From contig NZ_WNKX01000017.1 of the NCBI RefSeq assembly GCF_009720745.1, positions 62,001-126,000 of the forward strand: DNA of 64,000 nucleotides, written 5' to 3'. Each line of letters begins with the position of its first letter. Position 1 is the stretch's first letter. A program made the translations under genes and the position numbers. Below are positions 27,194 to 35,615 of the stretch, piece after piece. This stretch comes from Massilia eburnea. GTDB taxonomy: Bacteria > Pseudomonadota > Gammaproteobacteria > Burkholderiales > Burkholderiaceae_D. Below the pieces are notes generated by a model. That model ran no database searches. It saw nothing but the letters and a program-made list of their open reading frames with translations, and was not told the origin of the DNA.

Positions 27194-29017
27194 ATGATCC
27201 ATGCTGCCTTCCCAAAGCTGCTGTCGTCGCAAATTGCTTTCGACATCGCGCGCACCATCCGCGAGGGTTTCGACAAGCACTACCGCCTGTTCCGGCAGGC
27301 GGCGCAAGCGGCGAAGCGGCATTTTGAGCAGGGCGATTGGGCGGTGGCCCAGGTCGCTGCGCGCGAGCGCATCGACTTTTACGACAAGCGCGTGCAGGAG
27401 TGCGTGCAGATGCTGGAGGACGAATACGACCCGTCCGAGCTGACCGATGAAGTGTGGCGTGAACTCAAGCTGCATTACATCGGCATGCTGTCCGGCCACA
27501 AGCAACCGGAGTTGGCCGAGACCTTTTTCAACTCCGTCTGCTGCAATATCCTGCACCGCTCCTACTTCCACAACGAATTCATTTTCGTGCGGCCGATGGT
27601 CTCCACCGAGTACATCGAGACCGAAGACGTAGCGCCGACCTACCGCGTCTACTACCCAGCGCGGGACGGCCTGACGTTCACGCTCAAGCGCATCGTCACC
27701 AACTTCCAGCTGAACACCCCGTTCGCCAACCTGTCGCGCGACATCGGCCTGGTGGAAGAAAAGCTTTCGAGCCTGTTCGGCACCCTGGAACCCAATGCGC
27801 AGGTGCAGGTGCTATCGAGCCTGTTTTTCCGCAACAAGGGCGCCTACATCGTGGGCAAGGCGATCAACGGCAGCCGCGAGCTGCCCTTCGTGATCCCAAT
27901 CCTGCACAACAAGAACAAGCAGCTGGTGCTGGATGCGATCCTGACTGAAGAACAGCACATCGTGACGCTGTTCTCGTTCACGCGCGCCTACTTCATGGTC
28001 GACATGGAAGTGCCGTCGGCCTATGTGCAATTCCTGCGCACGCTCCTGCCGCGCAAACCGCGCAGCGAGATCTACACCATCCTGGGCCTGCAGAAGCAGG
28101 GCAAGAACGCCTTCTACCGCGACTACCTGCAGCACCTGAAGCACTCCTCCGACCTGTTCGAGATCGCGCCCGGCATCCGCGGCCTGGTGATGCTGGTGTT
28201 CGCGCTGCCGTCCTTCCCCTACGTGTTCAAGGTGATCAAGGACTTTTACCCGGCGCCGAAGGAAACCACGCGCGAGCATATCAAGGGCCGCTATCTGCTG
28301 GTGAAGCACCACGACCGCGTGGGCCGCATGGCAGACACGCTGGAATATTCCAACGTCGCCTTCCCGCGTAACCGCTTCAGCGAAGACCTGGTGAAGGAGC
28401 TCAAGCACTTCGCGCCATCGCTGGTGGAAGAAGACGGCGAGCAGCTGGTGGTCAAGCACCTGTACATCGAGCGCCGCATGGTGCCGCTGAATATGTACCT
28501 GGCGCACGCCGACGAAAGCGGCGACGACGCGGCGCTGGAGCATGGCATCATCGAATACGGCAACGCCATCAAGGACCTGGTGGCGGCGAATATCTTCCCG
28601 GGCGACATGTTGTATAAGAACTTCGGCGTCACCCGTCACAAGCGTGTCGTTTTCTACGACTACGATGAAATTGAATACATCACGGACTGTAACTTCCGTG
28701 TGATTCCGGAACCACGCAACGAGGAGGACGAAATGTCCGCCGAGCCCTGGTACCCGATTGGGAGGCACGACGTGTTCCCCGAGCAGTTCGACAAGTTCTT
28801 GCTCGGGAACGCGAAAATCCGAAAATATTTTATGAAGCACCACGCCGACCTGCTCTCCCCACATTGGTGGGCAAAGAAAAAAGAGCTGATCGCCAGTGGC
28901 GTCATCGAGGACGTGTTCCCGTATCCCCAACACGTCCGATTCTGTAACCGAGATTCGCTGAGCACGCCAGCGAATCATGTCACCTCTTCCCTTTTGGAGA
29001 CTTTTGAACATGAATGA
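27194..29017 (+). CDS. aceK: Isocitrate dehydrogenase kinase/phosphatase
   Basis: A 607-residue AceK of full length, started at the ATG of MIHAAFPKLLSSQIAFDIARTI (27194), 20 bases after the ivd stop. Conserved blocks include RPMVSTEYIETED, FELAPG-like FEIAPGIRGLVMLVFALPSFPYVFKVIKD (ATP site), YIERRMVPLNMYL, YGNAIKDLVAANIFPGDMLYKNFGVTRHKRVVFYDYDEIEY (catalytic loop) and the C-terminal ADLLSPHWW. It phosphorylates and dephosphorylates isocitrate dehydrogenase to divert isocitrate into the glyoxylate bypass. No aceA or aceB is present; instead it sits between ivd and a thiolase, whose start overlaps its stop by 8 bases. Confidence 0.96.
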   Translation: MIHAAFPKLLSSQIAFDIARTIREGFDKHYRLFRQAAQAAKRHFEQGDWAVAQVAARERIDFYDKRVQECVQMLEDEYDPSELTDEVWRELKLHYIGMLSGHKQPELAETFFNSVCCNILHRSYFHNEFIFVRPMVSTEYIETEDVAPTYRVYYPARDGLTFTLKRIVTNFQLNTPFANLSRDIGLVEEKLSSLFGTLEPNAQVQVLSSLFFRNKGAYIVGKAINGSRELPFVIPILHNKNKQLVLDAILTEEQHIVTLFSFTRAYFMVDMEVPSAYVQFLRTLLPRKPRSEIYTILGLQKQGKNAFYRDYLQHLKHSSDLFEIAPGIRGLVMLVFALPSFPYVFKVIKDFYPAPKETTREHIKGRYLLVKHHDRVGRMADTLEYSNVAFPRNRFSEDLVKELKHFAPSLVEEDGEQLVVKHLYIERRMVPLNMYLAHADESGDDAALEHGIIEYGNAIKDLVAANIFPGDMLYKNFGVTRHKRVVFYDYDEIEYITDCNFRVIPEPRNEEDEMSAEPWYPIGRHDVFPEQFDKFLLGNAKIRKYFMKHHADLLSPHWWAKKKELIASGVIEDVFPYPQHVRFCNRDSLSTPANHVTSSLLETFEHE

Positions 29018-30209
29018 CCCTATCGTAATCGTCGGCGCAGCCCGTACCCCAATGGGCGCTTTCCAGAGCGACTTCGCCTCCCTGAGCGCAAATGACCTCG
29101 GCGCAGTAGCGATCAAGGCCGCCGTTGAACGCGCCGGCATCAAGCCCGAAGCCGTTGAACACGTCTACTTCGGCAACTGCCTGATGGCAGGCCAGGGCCA
29201 GGCGCCAGCACGCCAGGCATCGATCAAGGCCGGCCTGCCGGTATCGGCCGGCGCCGTGACCCTGTCGAAAATGTGCGGCTCCGCCATGCAGGCAGCGATC
29301 TTCGCCTACGACACCCTGAGCGCCGGTTCCGCCGACGTGATCGTGGCAGGCGGCATGGAATCCATGACCAACGCACCGTACCTGATTCCCAAAGCGCGCG
29401 GCGGCTACCGCATCGGCCACGGCATGATGTTCGACCACATGATGTACGACGGCCTGGAAGACGCGTACACCCGCGACCCCAAGACCGGCGCCGGCCGCTC
29501 CATGGGCACTTTCGCCGAGCAGTGCTCGAGCGCCTACAAGTTCTCGCGCGAGTCGCAGGACAACTTCGCCATCGAATCCGTGAAGCGCGCACAGGCTGCG
29601 CAGCAGTCGGGCGCCTTCAACTGGGAAATCGCCCCAGTGACCGTATCCACCCGCGCCGGCGACGTCGTGATCGAAAAAGACGAAGGCCCACTGAAAGCCA
29701 AGGTTGAAAAGATCCCATCGCTGAAGCCAGCGTTCGCCAAAGACGGCACCATCACCGCCGCATCGTCCTCGTCGATCAACGACGGCGCCGCCGCACTGGT
29801 CATGATGCGCGAATCGACCGCCAAGAAGCTGGGCGCCACCGTGATCGCCAAAGTCACCGGCCACGCCACCAACTCCCTGGTACCGGAACAGTTCACCACC
29901 GCGCCGGTTGGCGCGATCCAGAAGCTGCTGGCCAAGACCGGCTGGAAAGTCAGCGACGTCGACCTGTTCGAGATCAACGAAGCCTTCGCCGTCGTGCCAA
30001 TGGCCGCCATGCACGACCTCGACATCCCGCACAGCAAAGTGAACGTGCACGGCGGCGCCTGCGCCCTGGGCCACCCGATCGGCGCCACCGGCGCGCGCAT
30101 CATCACCACCCTGATCGGCGCGCTGAAAGCCAAAGGCGGCAAGAAAGGCGTAGCAGCACTGTGCATCGGCGGCGGCGAAGCCACCGCCATGGGCATCGAA
30201 CTGGTCTAA
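29010..30209 (+). CDS. Acetyl-CoA C-acetyltransferase (thiolase)
   Basis: A 399-residue thiolase from the ATG at 29010 (MNDPIVIVGAARTPMGAF), with a GGAG ribosome site 10 bases upstream. The acylated nucleophile is C89 in LSKMCGSAMQAA; the second cysteine is in NVHGGACALGHPIGATGARI, with the NEAFAV motif between. It is of the biosynthetic/acetoacetyl-CoA class and can cleave acetoacetyl-CoA, the end product of leucine breakdown, to two acetyl-CoA, or run in reverse. Its start overlaps the aceK stop (ATGAATGA), so translation is coupled. The name atoB or phaA cannot be chosen from sequence alone. Confidence 0.93.
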   Translation: MNDPIVIVGAARTPMGAFQSDFASLSANDLGAVAIKAAVERAGIKPEAVEHVYFGNCLMAGQGQAPARQASIKAGLPVSAGAVTLSKMCGSAMQAAIFAYDTLSAGSADVIVAGGMESMTNAPYLIPKARGGYRIGHGMMFDHMMYDGLEDAYTRDPKTGAGRSMGTFAEQCSSAYKFSRESQDNFAIESVKRAQAAQQSGAFNWEIAPVTVSTRAGDVVIEKDEGPLKAKVEKIPSLKPAFAKDGTITAASSSSINDGAAALVMMRESTAKKLGATVIAKVTGHATNSLVPEQFTTAPVGAIQKLLAKTGWKVSDVDLFEINEAFAVVPMAAMHDLDIPHSKVNVHGGACALGHPIGATGARIITTLIGALKAKGGKKGVAALCIGGGEATAMGIELV

Positions 30210-30214
30210 GCACG

Positions 30215-30877
30215 ATGGCGCTGGCACTCGTTATCGGCGCCTCGCGCGGCATCGGCCTGGAACTGGTTCGCCAGTACCTGGCCGACGGCTGGCGCGTGAT
30301 CGCCACGGCACGCAAGAAGGAAGACGTTGACATGCTGGCCGCGATGGGTGCCGAAGCCCACAAGCTGGATGTAACGAATGTGGAAGCCGTCGCTGGCCTG
30401 GGCTGGAAACTCGACGGCGAAGAGCCGGACGTCGCCATCCTGAACGCCGGCATTTACGGCCCGAGCACAGACGGCTTCCCTACGCAAAGCGATTTCGACG
30501 CCGTCATGCACACCAATGTGCTGGCGGCGATGCGCCTGTTGCCGATCATCGCCCCGCTGGTCAGTGCGGCGCGCGGCAAGCTGGCCGTGATGTCCTCCCG
30601 CATGGGTTCCCTGAGCGAGCGCAATGGCAGCAGCGGCTCGCTCTACCGCGCCAGCAAAGCGGCGCTGAACTCCGTGCTGATCGACACCGCGCACCAACAT
30701 GCAGGCGCCACATGCGTCGCCCTGCACCCAGGCTGGGTCCGCACCGACATGGGCGGCGCCGGCGCCACGCTGGCAGTGGAAGACAGCGCCCGCGGCATCC
30801 GCCGCGTGCTGGCCGACCTGCCCGCATCCGACCACCCCGTCTACCGAGACTACGACGGCACTAACATTGGCTGGTAA
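30215..30877 (+). CDS. Short-chain dehydrogenase/reductase
   Basis: A 220-residue classical SDR: cofactor loop GASRGIG (8-14), LDVTN, NAGIYG (77-82), catalytic S127/S128, Y144 and K148 (YRASK). It lacks the usual basic residue run for clear NADP preference except R33/K34/K35 after beta 2, which favours NADPH. C-terminal HPGWVRTDMGG resembles the CsgA/sniffer-like branch. It starts 5 bases after the thiolase stop, in the same operon. Substrate unknown; a role in acyl or keto intermediate reduction is only suggested by context. Confidence 0.85.
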   Translation: MALALVIGASRGIGLELVRQYLADGWRVIATARKKEDVDMLAAMGAEAHKLDVTNVEAVAGLGWKLDGEEPDVAILNAGIYGPSTDGFPTQSDFDAVMHTNVLAAMRLLPIIAPLVSAARGKLAVMSSRMGSLSERNGSSGSLYRASKAALNSVLIDTAHQHAGATCVALHPGWVRTDMGGAGATLAVEDSARGIRRVLADLPASDHPVYRDYDGTNIGW

Positions 30878-30884
30878 CAGCTGA

Positions 30885-30928
30885 GCCCGTGTCCCACCAT
30901 GGGGTCACACCCGAAATGGGACACGGGC
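30885..30928. repeat. 12-bp perfect inverted repeat inside the operon
   Basis: GCCCGTGTCCCA (30885-30896) and its exact complement (30917-30928) flank a 20-base loop that itself contains GGGGTCACACCC. The core resembles the GGGTCAGACCC of the RAYT-associated palindrome. It fills most of the 73-base gap between the SDR and acyl-CoA dehydrogenase genes and has no T-run. Confidence 0.75.
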
Positions 30929-30950
30929 CCAGCCGTAAAGAAAGATAACG

Positions 30951-32078
30951 ATGATTCTGAACGAACAACACGAAATGATCCGCGACGCGCTGCGCGCTTT
31001 TTCGCAAGAGCGCCTGGCGCCCAACGCAGCGCGCTGGGATAAAGAACACCACTTCCCGAAAGAAGAGCTGAAAGAGCTGGCGGCACTGGGCGCTTTCGGC
31101 GTGGCTGTGCCGGAGGAACTGGGCGGCGCGGGCCTGGATTATGTTTCGCTGGCCCTGGTGCTGGAAGAAATCGCAGCCGGCGACGGCGGCACTTCCACCG
31201 TTATCTCGGTGAACAACTGCCCGGTGTGCAGCATCGGCATGATGTACGCCAACGAGCAGCAGAAGCAGCAATGGCTGCGCCCCCTCGCGCAAGGCGAAAT
31301 GCTGGGTGCCTTCGCCCTGACCGAACCCCACACCGGCAGCGACGCAGCAGCCCTGCGCGCCACCGCCACGCTGGATGGCGGCGACTACATCATCAACGGC
31401 ACCAAGCAGTTCATCACTTCCGGCAAGCATGCAGACGTGGCGATCGTGTTCGCGGTGACCGACAAGGTGGCCGGCAAGAAAGGCATCAGCGCCTTCTGGG
31501 TGCCGACCAATACGCCTGGCTATATCGTGGCTGGCATCGAGCACAAGATGGGCCAGCACTCGTCCGACACCGCTCAAATCCTGTTCGAAAACTGCCGCGT
31601 GCCGGCAGCGAACATGATTGGCGAACCAGGCCAGGGCTACAAGATCGCCCTGTCCGGACTGGAAGGGGGCCGTATCGGCATCGCCTCGCAATCGGTCGGC
31701 ATGGCGCGTTCCGCTTTCGAGGCGGCGCTGAAGTATGCACGCGAACGCGAATCATTCGGCAAGCCAATCTTCGAGCACCAGTCGGTGCAATTCAAGCTGT
31801 CGGAAATGGCGATGCAGCTGGAAGCCGCACGCCAACTGATCTGGCACGCCGCCTCGCTGAAAGACGCCGGCCAGCCATGCCTGAAAGAGGCGGCGATGGC
31901 CAAGCTGTTCGCTTCCGAGATGGCGGAACGCGTCTGCTCAGACGCGATCCAGATCCACGGCGGCTACGGTTACACCGCCGACTTCCCGGTAGAGCGCATC
32001 TACCGCGACGTGCGCGTGTGCCAGATCTATGAAGGCACGAGCGATATCCAGAAACTGCTGATCGCCCGCGCGCTGTAA
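30951..32078 (+). CDS. Acyl-CoA dehydrogenase (short-chain type)
   Basis: A 375-residue flavoprotein. The catalytic base is E361 in QIYEGTSDIQ, as in short/medium-chain enzymes and unlike the ivd product. FAD-binding AFALTEPHTGSDA and KQFITSGKHADVAIVFAVTD are present, as is the RESFGKPIFEHQ segment. It introduces the 2,3-double bond into a short acyl-CoA and hands electrons to ETF. In this LiuR-linked locus a butyryl-, isobutyryl- or 2-methylbutyryl-CoA substrate is plausible. It follows the SDR gene after the inverted repeat and ends at a convergent hairpin. Confidence 0.92.
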   Translation: MILNEQHEMIRDALRAFSQERLAPNAARWDKEHHFPKEELKELAALGAFGVAVPEELGGAGLDYVSLALVLEEIAAGDGGTSTVISVNNCPVCSIGMMYANEQQKQQWLRPLAQGEMLGAFALTEPHTGSDAAALRATATLDGGDYIINGTKQFITSGKHADVAIVFAVTDKVAGKKGISAFWVPTNTPGYIVAGIEHKMGQHSSDTAQILFENCRVPAANMIGEPGQGYKIALSGLEGGRIGIASQSVGMARSAFEAALKYARERESFGKPIFEHQSVQFKLSEMAMQLEAARQLIWHAASLKDAGQPCLKEAAMAKLFASEMAERVCSDAIQIHGGYGYTADFPVERIYRDVRVCQIYEGTSDIQKLLIARAL

Positions 32079-32086
32079 CCACCGCA

Positions 32087-32117
32087 GGTGACGCCGCCGC
32101 ATTGCAGTGGCGTCACC
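32087..32117. terminator. Bidirectional hairpin between convergent genes
   Basis: A perfect 9-bp stem GGTGACGCC / GGCGTCACC with a 13-base loop lies 8 bases after the acyl-CoA dehydrogenase stop and overlaps the last codon of the opposing gene. No T-run, so its strength as a terminator is uncertain. Confidence 0.5.
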
Positions 32118-32622
32118 GCTTCAGCAAAGTCTGCTTAAGAGATCTCTCCGGCTTTTGGCCATAGAGGACGTCCACAATTCGCCACTGCCCCGAAGTGTTG
32201 GTGACCACAAATCTGATCGCCGTCCTTTCGCCATTGACCGGGTTTGTGAAATCCACCAGCACCTTCCCTGGCGCGAGCATTTGTATCTTAAGATCCGTCA
32301 CCACTGGATCTTGGGAGTCAAACAAGATGTCGAAATCCAATCGGCAAAGTCCCTTTTCCCTCGCTTCGCATTCCGCGTCCCGAACAAGAAGCTCCACGAG
32401 CTGAGCGCTGAAAAATCGAGCCAACACGTCTTTGCGCTGTTGTTCCAGACTTTCGCCGAATAGTTCGCTTTGTGTGGCGAAGGCCTGCCAGCCAAAATCC
32501 TTGTAAAGATGTGCAACAACTTGAGCCTCCGCGCTGACTGGCGCGGCATATGCTGGCGATGCGCAGCAGAGCAGGAATGAAAGCACGGGACCCGCCATCT
32601 TAATTCCGTCGGTAAACCACAT
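32113..32622 (-). CDS. Secreted hypothetical protein (DUF3828-like), possible periplasmic immunity protein
   Basis: I start this 169-residue protein at the ATG of MWFTDGIKMAG (32622): it has a GGGAG ribosome site about 10 bases upstream and gives a proper signal peptide with a basic n-region (residues 1-26, cleavage after SPAYA). Starts at 32598 or 32757 are less convincing. The mature part has HLYKDFGWQAFATQSELFG, a helical SQLVELLVRDAECEAREKGLC and a beta-rich end (APGKVLVDFTNPVNGERTAIRFVVTNTSGQWRIVDVLY) resembling DUF3828 proteins. It overlaps the upstream amidase-like gene by 23 bases. A small periplasmic protein coupled to a wall hydrolase is the usual plan of effector-immunity pairs. 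Confidence 0.62.
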   Translation of the reverse strand: MWFTDGIKMAGPVLSFLLCCASPAYAAPVSAEAQVVAHLYKDFGWQAFATQSELFGESLEQQRKDVLARFFSAQLVELLVRDAECEAREKGLCRLDFDILFDSQDPVVTDLKIQMLAPGKVLVDFTNPVNGERTAIRFVVTNTSGQWRIVDVLYGQKPERSLKQTLLKR

Positions 32623-32956
32623 ACTTTGGCTTCTCCCTTGCGTACGCTGGGCCTGGCCAGAAGCCAGATTGAACGAAATCGGAAACCCAATCCTTGCCAT
32701 CAAATGCCGCAATGTGGCCGGCTGGGTTGCCCCCATGAGTGGGCTCGATTGCGACAACGTCTCCTTTCTGGAATGGCTGGGTAACTGGATCGGCTACCGA
32801 GACCGGACGAAAGCCATTACGGATCAGGACATTGCCATAACGCTTTGCTTGGGCAGGATCGGCATGGCCTCTCCTTAAAGAAAATGCAGAGAGGCCATTA
32901 CTCAACAGCAGAGTCAACAAAGCCCATGATCCGCAGCCGACGTCACGTTGCCACAT
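32600..32956 (-). CDS. CHAP/NlpC-P60-like peptidoglycan amidase domain protein
   Basis: A compact 118-residue protein with no signal peptide. It follows the CHAP pattern: nucleophile candidate C8 in GCGSWALLTLLLSNGL, then AKRYGNVLIRNGF, a GDVVAIEP strand (65-72), catalytic His candidate H81 in AGHIAAFDGKDWVSDF, and FWPGPAYAREKPKYVVYR at the end. The N-terminus is a few residues shorter than usual, with an in-frame TAG two codons upstream, so it may be trimmed. Such domains cleave peptidoglycan peptides. Lack of a signal peptide and coupling to a secreted partner gene fit a small type VI-type amidase effector, but no secretion genes are present here. Confidence 0.6.
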   Translation of the reverse strand: MWQRDVGCGSWALLTLLLSNGLSAFSLRRGHADPAQAKRYGNVLIRNGFRPVSVADPVTQPFQKGDVVAIEPTHGGNPAGHIAAFDGKDWVSDFVQSGFWPGPAYAREKPKYVVYRRN

Positions 32957-33085
32957 GGAAATCTATCAAGTGTCCCTTCTGGGCGAAATATACTTTCTCC
33001 CGTTTGTATCGCTTTGTCGGTTTTTAAGTGCAAATGTGCCATCAGGTTGCAGGTCTTATAGAATGTCCGGCACAAGGAGAAAGAC

Positions 33086-33766
33086 ATGGTTCAAGTGATG
33101 TTGGTGGAAGACGATGCGCGCCTGGCCGAACTGGTCGTGGAGTACCTGGCGGGCTATGAATTCAAGGTGGACGTGGTGCCGCGTGGCGATGAGGCGCTTG
33201 CGCGCTTCCGTGCGACCAATCCCGACGTCGTCGTGCTGGACTTGATGCTGCCGGGGATGGATGGCATGAAGGTGAGCCAGCAGATTCGCGAGATTAGCGA
33301 CGTGCCTATCCTGATCATGACCGCGCGTGAGGATTCCTACGACGAGGTGTCGCTGCTGGAACAGGGCGCGGATGACTTCATCAACAAGCCGGTACAGCCG
33401 CGCGTGCTGCTGGCGCGTCTGCGTGCGCTGCTGCGCCGCCGCCAGGGCAAGTCGGAGGCGGATCAGCTGATCTTCGGCCAGCTGGCGATTGCGACCAGCG
33501 ACCGGTCGGTCAGCTGGAAGGGGCAGCATTGCCCGCTTTCCAATACTGAATACAAGCTGTTGCTGGTGCTGGCCGAATCGGCGGGGACGGTGCTGTCGCG
33601 CGATGCGCTGCTGAAGACGATGCGGGGGATTGAGTTTGATGGGCTGGATCGGTCTATCGATAATTCGATTTCCAAGCTGCGCCGCAAGTTTGATGATGTG
33701 GATGGGGAGAAGATCAAGACCGTTTGGGGCGAGGGGTATCTGTTCTCGCCGTCGGCTTGGAATTAA
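33086..33766 (+). CDS. rstA: RstA-like OmpR-family response regulator
   Basis: A 226-residue regulator: acidic E8/D9/D10, phospho-acceptor D52 in VVVLDLMLPGMDG, T/K positions in MTAREDSYDEVSLLEQGADDFINKPVQPRVL, and a C-terminal winged helix (LSNTEYKLLLVLAESAGTVLSRDALLKTMRGIEFDGLDRSIDNSISKLRRKF, VWGEGYLFSPSAW). The DGLDRSID recognition helix and overall sequence match RstA. Its likely kinase, the RstB-like protein, is encoded 1.85 kb downstream in the same direction, beyond two genes on the opposite strand. Ribosome site AAGGAG lies upstream of the ATG. Confidence 0.85.
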   Translation: MVQVMLVEDDARLAELVVEYLAGYEFKVDVVPRGDEALARFRATNPDVVVLDLMLPGMDGMKVSQQIREISDVPILIMTAREDSYDEVSLLEQGADDFINKPVQPRVLLARLRALLRRRQGKSEADQLIFGQLAIATSDRSVSWKGQHCPLSNTEYKLLLVLAESAGTVLSRDALLKTMRGIEFDGLDRSIDNSISKLRRKFDDVDGEKIKTVWGEGYLFSPSAWN

Positions 33767-33817
33767 ACCCTTTAGAACCGGTGAACCGATGTCTGGCCCG
33801 CAGGGTCAGGCACCCCA

Positions 33818-34513
33818 CTATTCGAACAGCGGGGCGATGGCCAGCGGGGTGTTTTGGCTGACTACCTGGCCTTGCGCTGACCAGTCGGTGAAGCGGTAGG
33901 TGGCGGTGCGGTAGGTGCCGAATGTTTCGCCATCGAAGGCTGGGCCGTCCACCACAGGCAGCGGGGCTTCGCGTTGGCCGTACTTGGCCTGAACCAGGGC
34001 ATCGGCGCGGTTGCCGAACACGAACCGCACGCCGGCGCATTTCTTCAGGCTGTACGAGACATCGATGAAGCGCTGGTAGGCCAGCGCTTGTTCGCAGGCG
34101 GTGCGCAGGTCGGATGATTCGTAAATGCCGTCATTGCGGCTCAGGATCGTTACACGCGGCGCGAAACGATAGCTGGCCATGCGCCGGTTCAGCGCCAGCA
34201 CGGCGTTGTCGTCGTAGGCCGCCTTCAGCAGCGGGAAGATGGCGCGGCCAGTGGCATCCAGCGGCAGATTCAGTTGCGTGTTCTTGCCGGTCAGGGTCAG
34301 GTGCAGGCCTTCGAGCGTGGCTGACGGGTCGCGCGGACTCACTTCATAATGAATCTGCAGGAAGTTCTTTGGCTTGCCGTATTTGGCGAAGACCACCATC
34401 TGCCGATAGGCATCGCGATAGCTGACCCACTCCTCTTGCGCCTGGACGGCACAGCACACCGCAGCCAGGCATATGGCCGGCAGCGTGGTGCGGAGAAGGG
34501 TCAATGTCTTCAT
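33818..34513 (-). CDS. Secreted hypothetical protein
   Basis: A 231-residue protein with a clear signal peptide (about residues 1-25, cleavage after AVQA). The mature part starts QEEWVSYRDAYRQMVVFAKYGKPKNFLQIHYEV and contains two cysteines about 25 apart (LRTACEQAL, LKKCAGVRF) that could form a disulphide. It is predicted periplasmic; I do not recognise the family beyond a resemblance to DUF2987-like proteins. The start overlaps the mipA stop in TGATG, so it is translationally coupled to the outer-membrane MipA protein and is probably its partner in envelope function. Confidence 0.7.
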   Translation of the reverse strand: MKTLTLLRTTLPAICLAAVCCAVQAQEEWVSYRDAYRQMVVFAKYGKPKNFLQIHYEVSPRDPSATLEGLHLTLTGKNTQLNLPLDATGRAIFPLLKAAYDDNAVLALNRRMASYRFAPRVTILSRNDGIYESSDLRTACEQALAYQRFIDVSYSLKKCAGVRFVFGNRADALVQAKYGQREAPLPVVDGPAFDGETFGTYRTATYRFTDWSAQGQVVSQNTPLAIAPLFE

Positions 34514-35394
34514 CAGAATCGGTAAGCCAGTGCAGAGGACACGGAATAGTTGGTGGCCCGCTCAACCAGCGGGCTGTCTTTTGCATCGCCGACCAGGCGG
34601 TTCACCGTGGCGCCGGAGGTCAGGATCCAGTTCGGGCTCAGCGCCCAGTTCCAGCGCACGCCTGCGCGTACTTCCTGCAGGCCGGCGCCGGGACCGTAGC
34701 CGCTCTTTAAATTGCTGCGGACGGCTTCCTCGTCGGTTACGCCAAACCAGGTTTCGTTATAAGCGCGGTTGACGACGGAAACGCCGGCCGACAGGACCAC
34801 GGTATGGTGGGGCACAACGTCTTCCATCATGTACTGCATGGCCGTGTGCAGCCGCGCTCCATTGTGGTCCCTGCCGCTGCCATAAATCAGGGTATTGGTC
34901 AGGCGCAGTTTGGGCGACAGGTAATAGTTGAAGAAGCCGCCGGCCAGTACACGGCGCTTGATCACGTCCATATGCTGCAGGCGGTTGCCATCCGCCATAT
35001 CGGTTTGTTTCGGCGCGAAGCCGCCGGGACGGGTGCTCTGGAAACCGATGCGCGAACCCGCGCCGTCATTCACGCCGCCAGCGCCGAATGACAGGCCATC
35101 CTGGTCACGGCGCGGAGAGAGCGTCAGCATCGGGCCGAATTCCATGGAAGGCGATTGCGACAGGTGCCAGCCGAGCGCTGTGCCCGAAACGAAGATCCCA
35201 TTGCTCCATTGGACTTGCAGAACCGGCAGCGGCCGAACCAGGTTCTCGCTCGCGCCGTCGTAGCGCGGGATCGACTGCACGCCCACGCCAATATACATAT
35301 CCCGGCTGCCGTCAGGCATCGGGTTAGTAGCCGGGGTCTGCGCTGCTACTGTGCTGCAGGCGCCGGCGATGGCGAGAAACAGGTACTGTCGCAT
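34513..35394 (-). CDS. MipA/OmpV-family outer-membrane protein
   Basis: A 293-residue protein with a signal peptide (cleavage after STVAAQ region, about 19 residues) and the typical MipA/OmpV pattern: GVGVQSIPRYDGASENLVRPLPVLQVQWSNGIFVSG at the start of the barrel, alternating hydrophobic strands, and a terminal SALAYRF ending in Phe. Members are outer-membrane barrels; E. coli MipA scaffolds MltA and PBP1B, others are porin-like or antibiotic-inducible. It lies divergent from the RstB-like kinase and coupled to a secreted protein gene, so regulation by the adjacent two-component system is likely. Confidence 0.85.
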   Translation of the reverse strand: MRQYLFLAIAGACSTVAAQTPATNPMPDGSRDMYIGVGVQSIPRYDGASENLVRPLPVLQVQWSNGIFVSGTALGWHLSQSPSMEFGPMLTLSPRRDQDGLSFGAGGVNDGAGSRIGFQSTRPGGFAPKQTDMADGNRLQHMDVIKRRVLAGGFFNYYLSPKLRLTNTLIYGSGRDHNGARLHTAMQYMMEDVVPHHTVVLSAGVSVVNRAYNETWFGVTDEEAVRSNLKSGYGPGAGLQEVRAGVRWNWALSPNWILTSGATVNRLVGDAKDSPLVERATNYSVSSALAYRF

Positions 35395-35544
35395 ATTGAA
35401 AGTCTACGGTTTGGAATGGCGGATATTGTAATTGCAATGCCTTCCAAAGCCGCGAAAACGCTCAGCTCCCGGTCGAAATCCGTTGTGAAATCCGCAAAGT
35501 GATAGCGTAATCATAGAGAAACCCGGCCGAAAAATCCGCCGTGA

Positions 35545-35576
35545 GCTGTACGCTTTTTGTCGCAAATTTGTACAGC
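35545..35576. promoter_or_regulatory. Candidate regulator site between mipA and rstB
   Basis: GCTGTAC (35545-35551) and its complement GTACAGC (35570-35576) flank an 18-base AT-rich spacer in the 221-base divergent region. A good -10 (TACAAT, 35602-35607) lies just before the kinase start. RstA boxes in other bacteria also contain TACA halves, so binding by the nearby RstA-like protein is possible. Confidence 0.4.
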
Positions 35577-35615
35577 GGTTCCCGCTGGTGATTGTTTCTA
35601 ATACAATGCGCGGTG

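Noticed and set aside
32873..32956. Frameshift at the start of the CHAP-like gene
   Set aside because: Other frames upstream do not continue the domain; the nucleophile region GCGSWALL is in the same frame as the rest.
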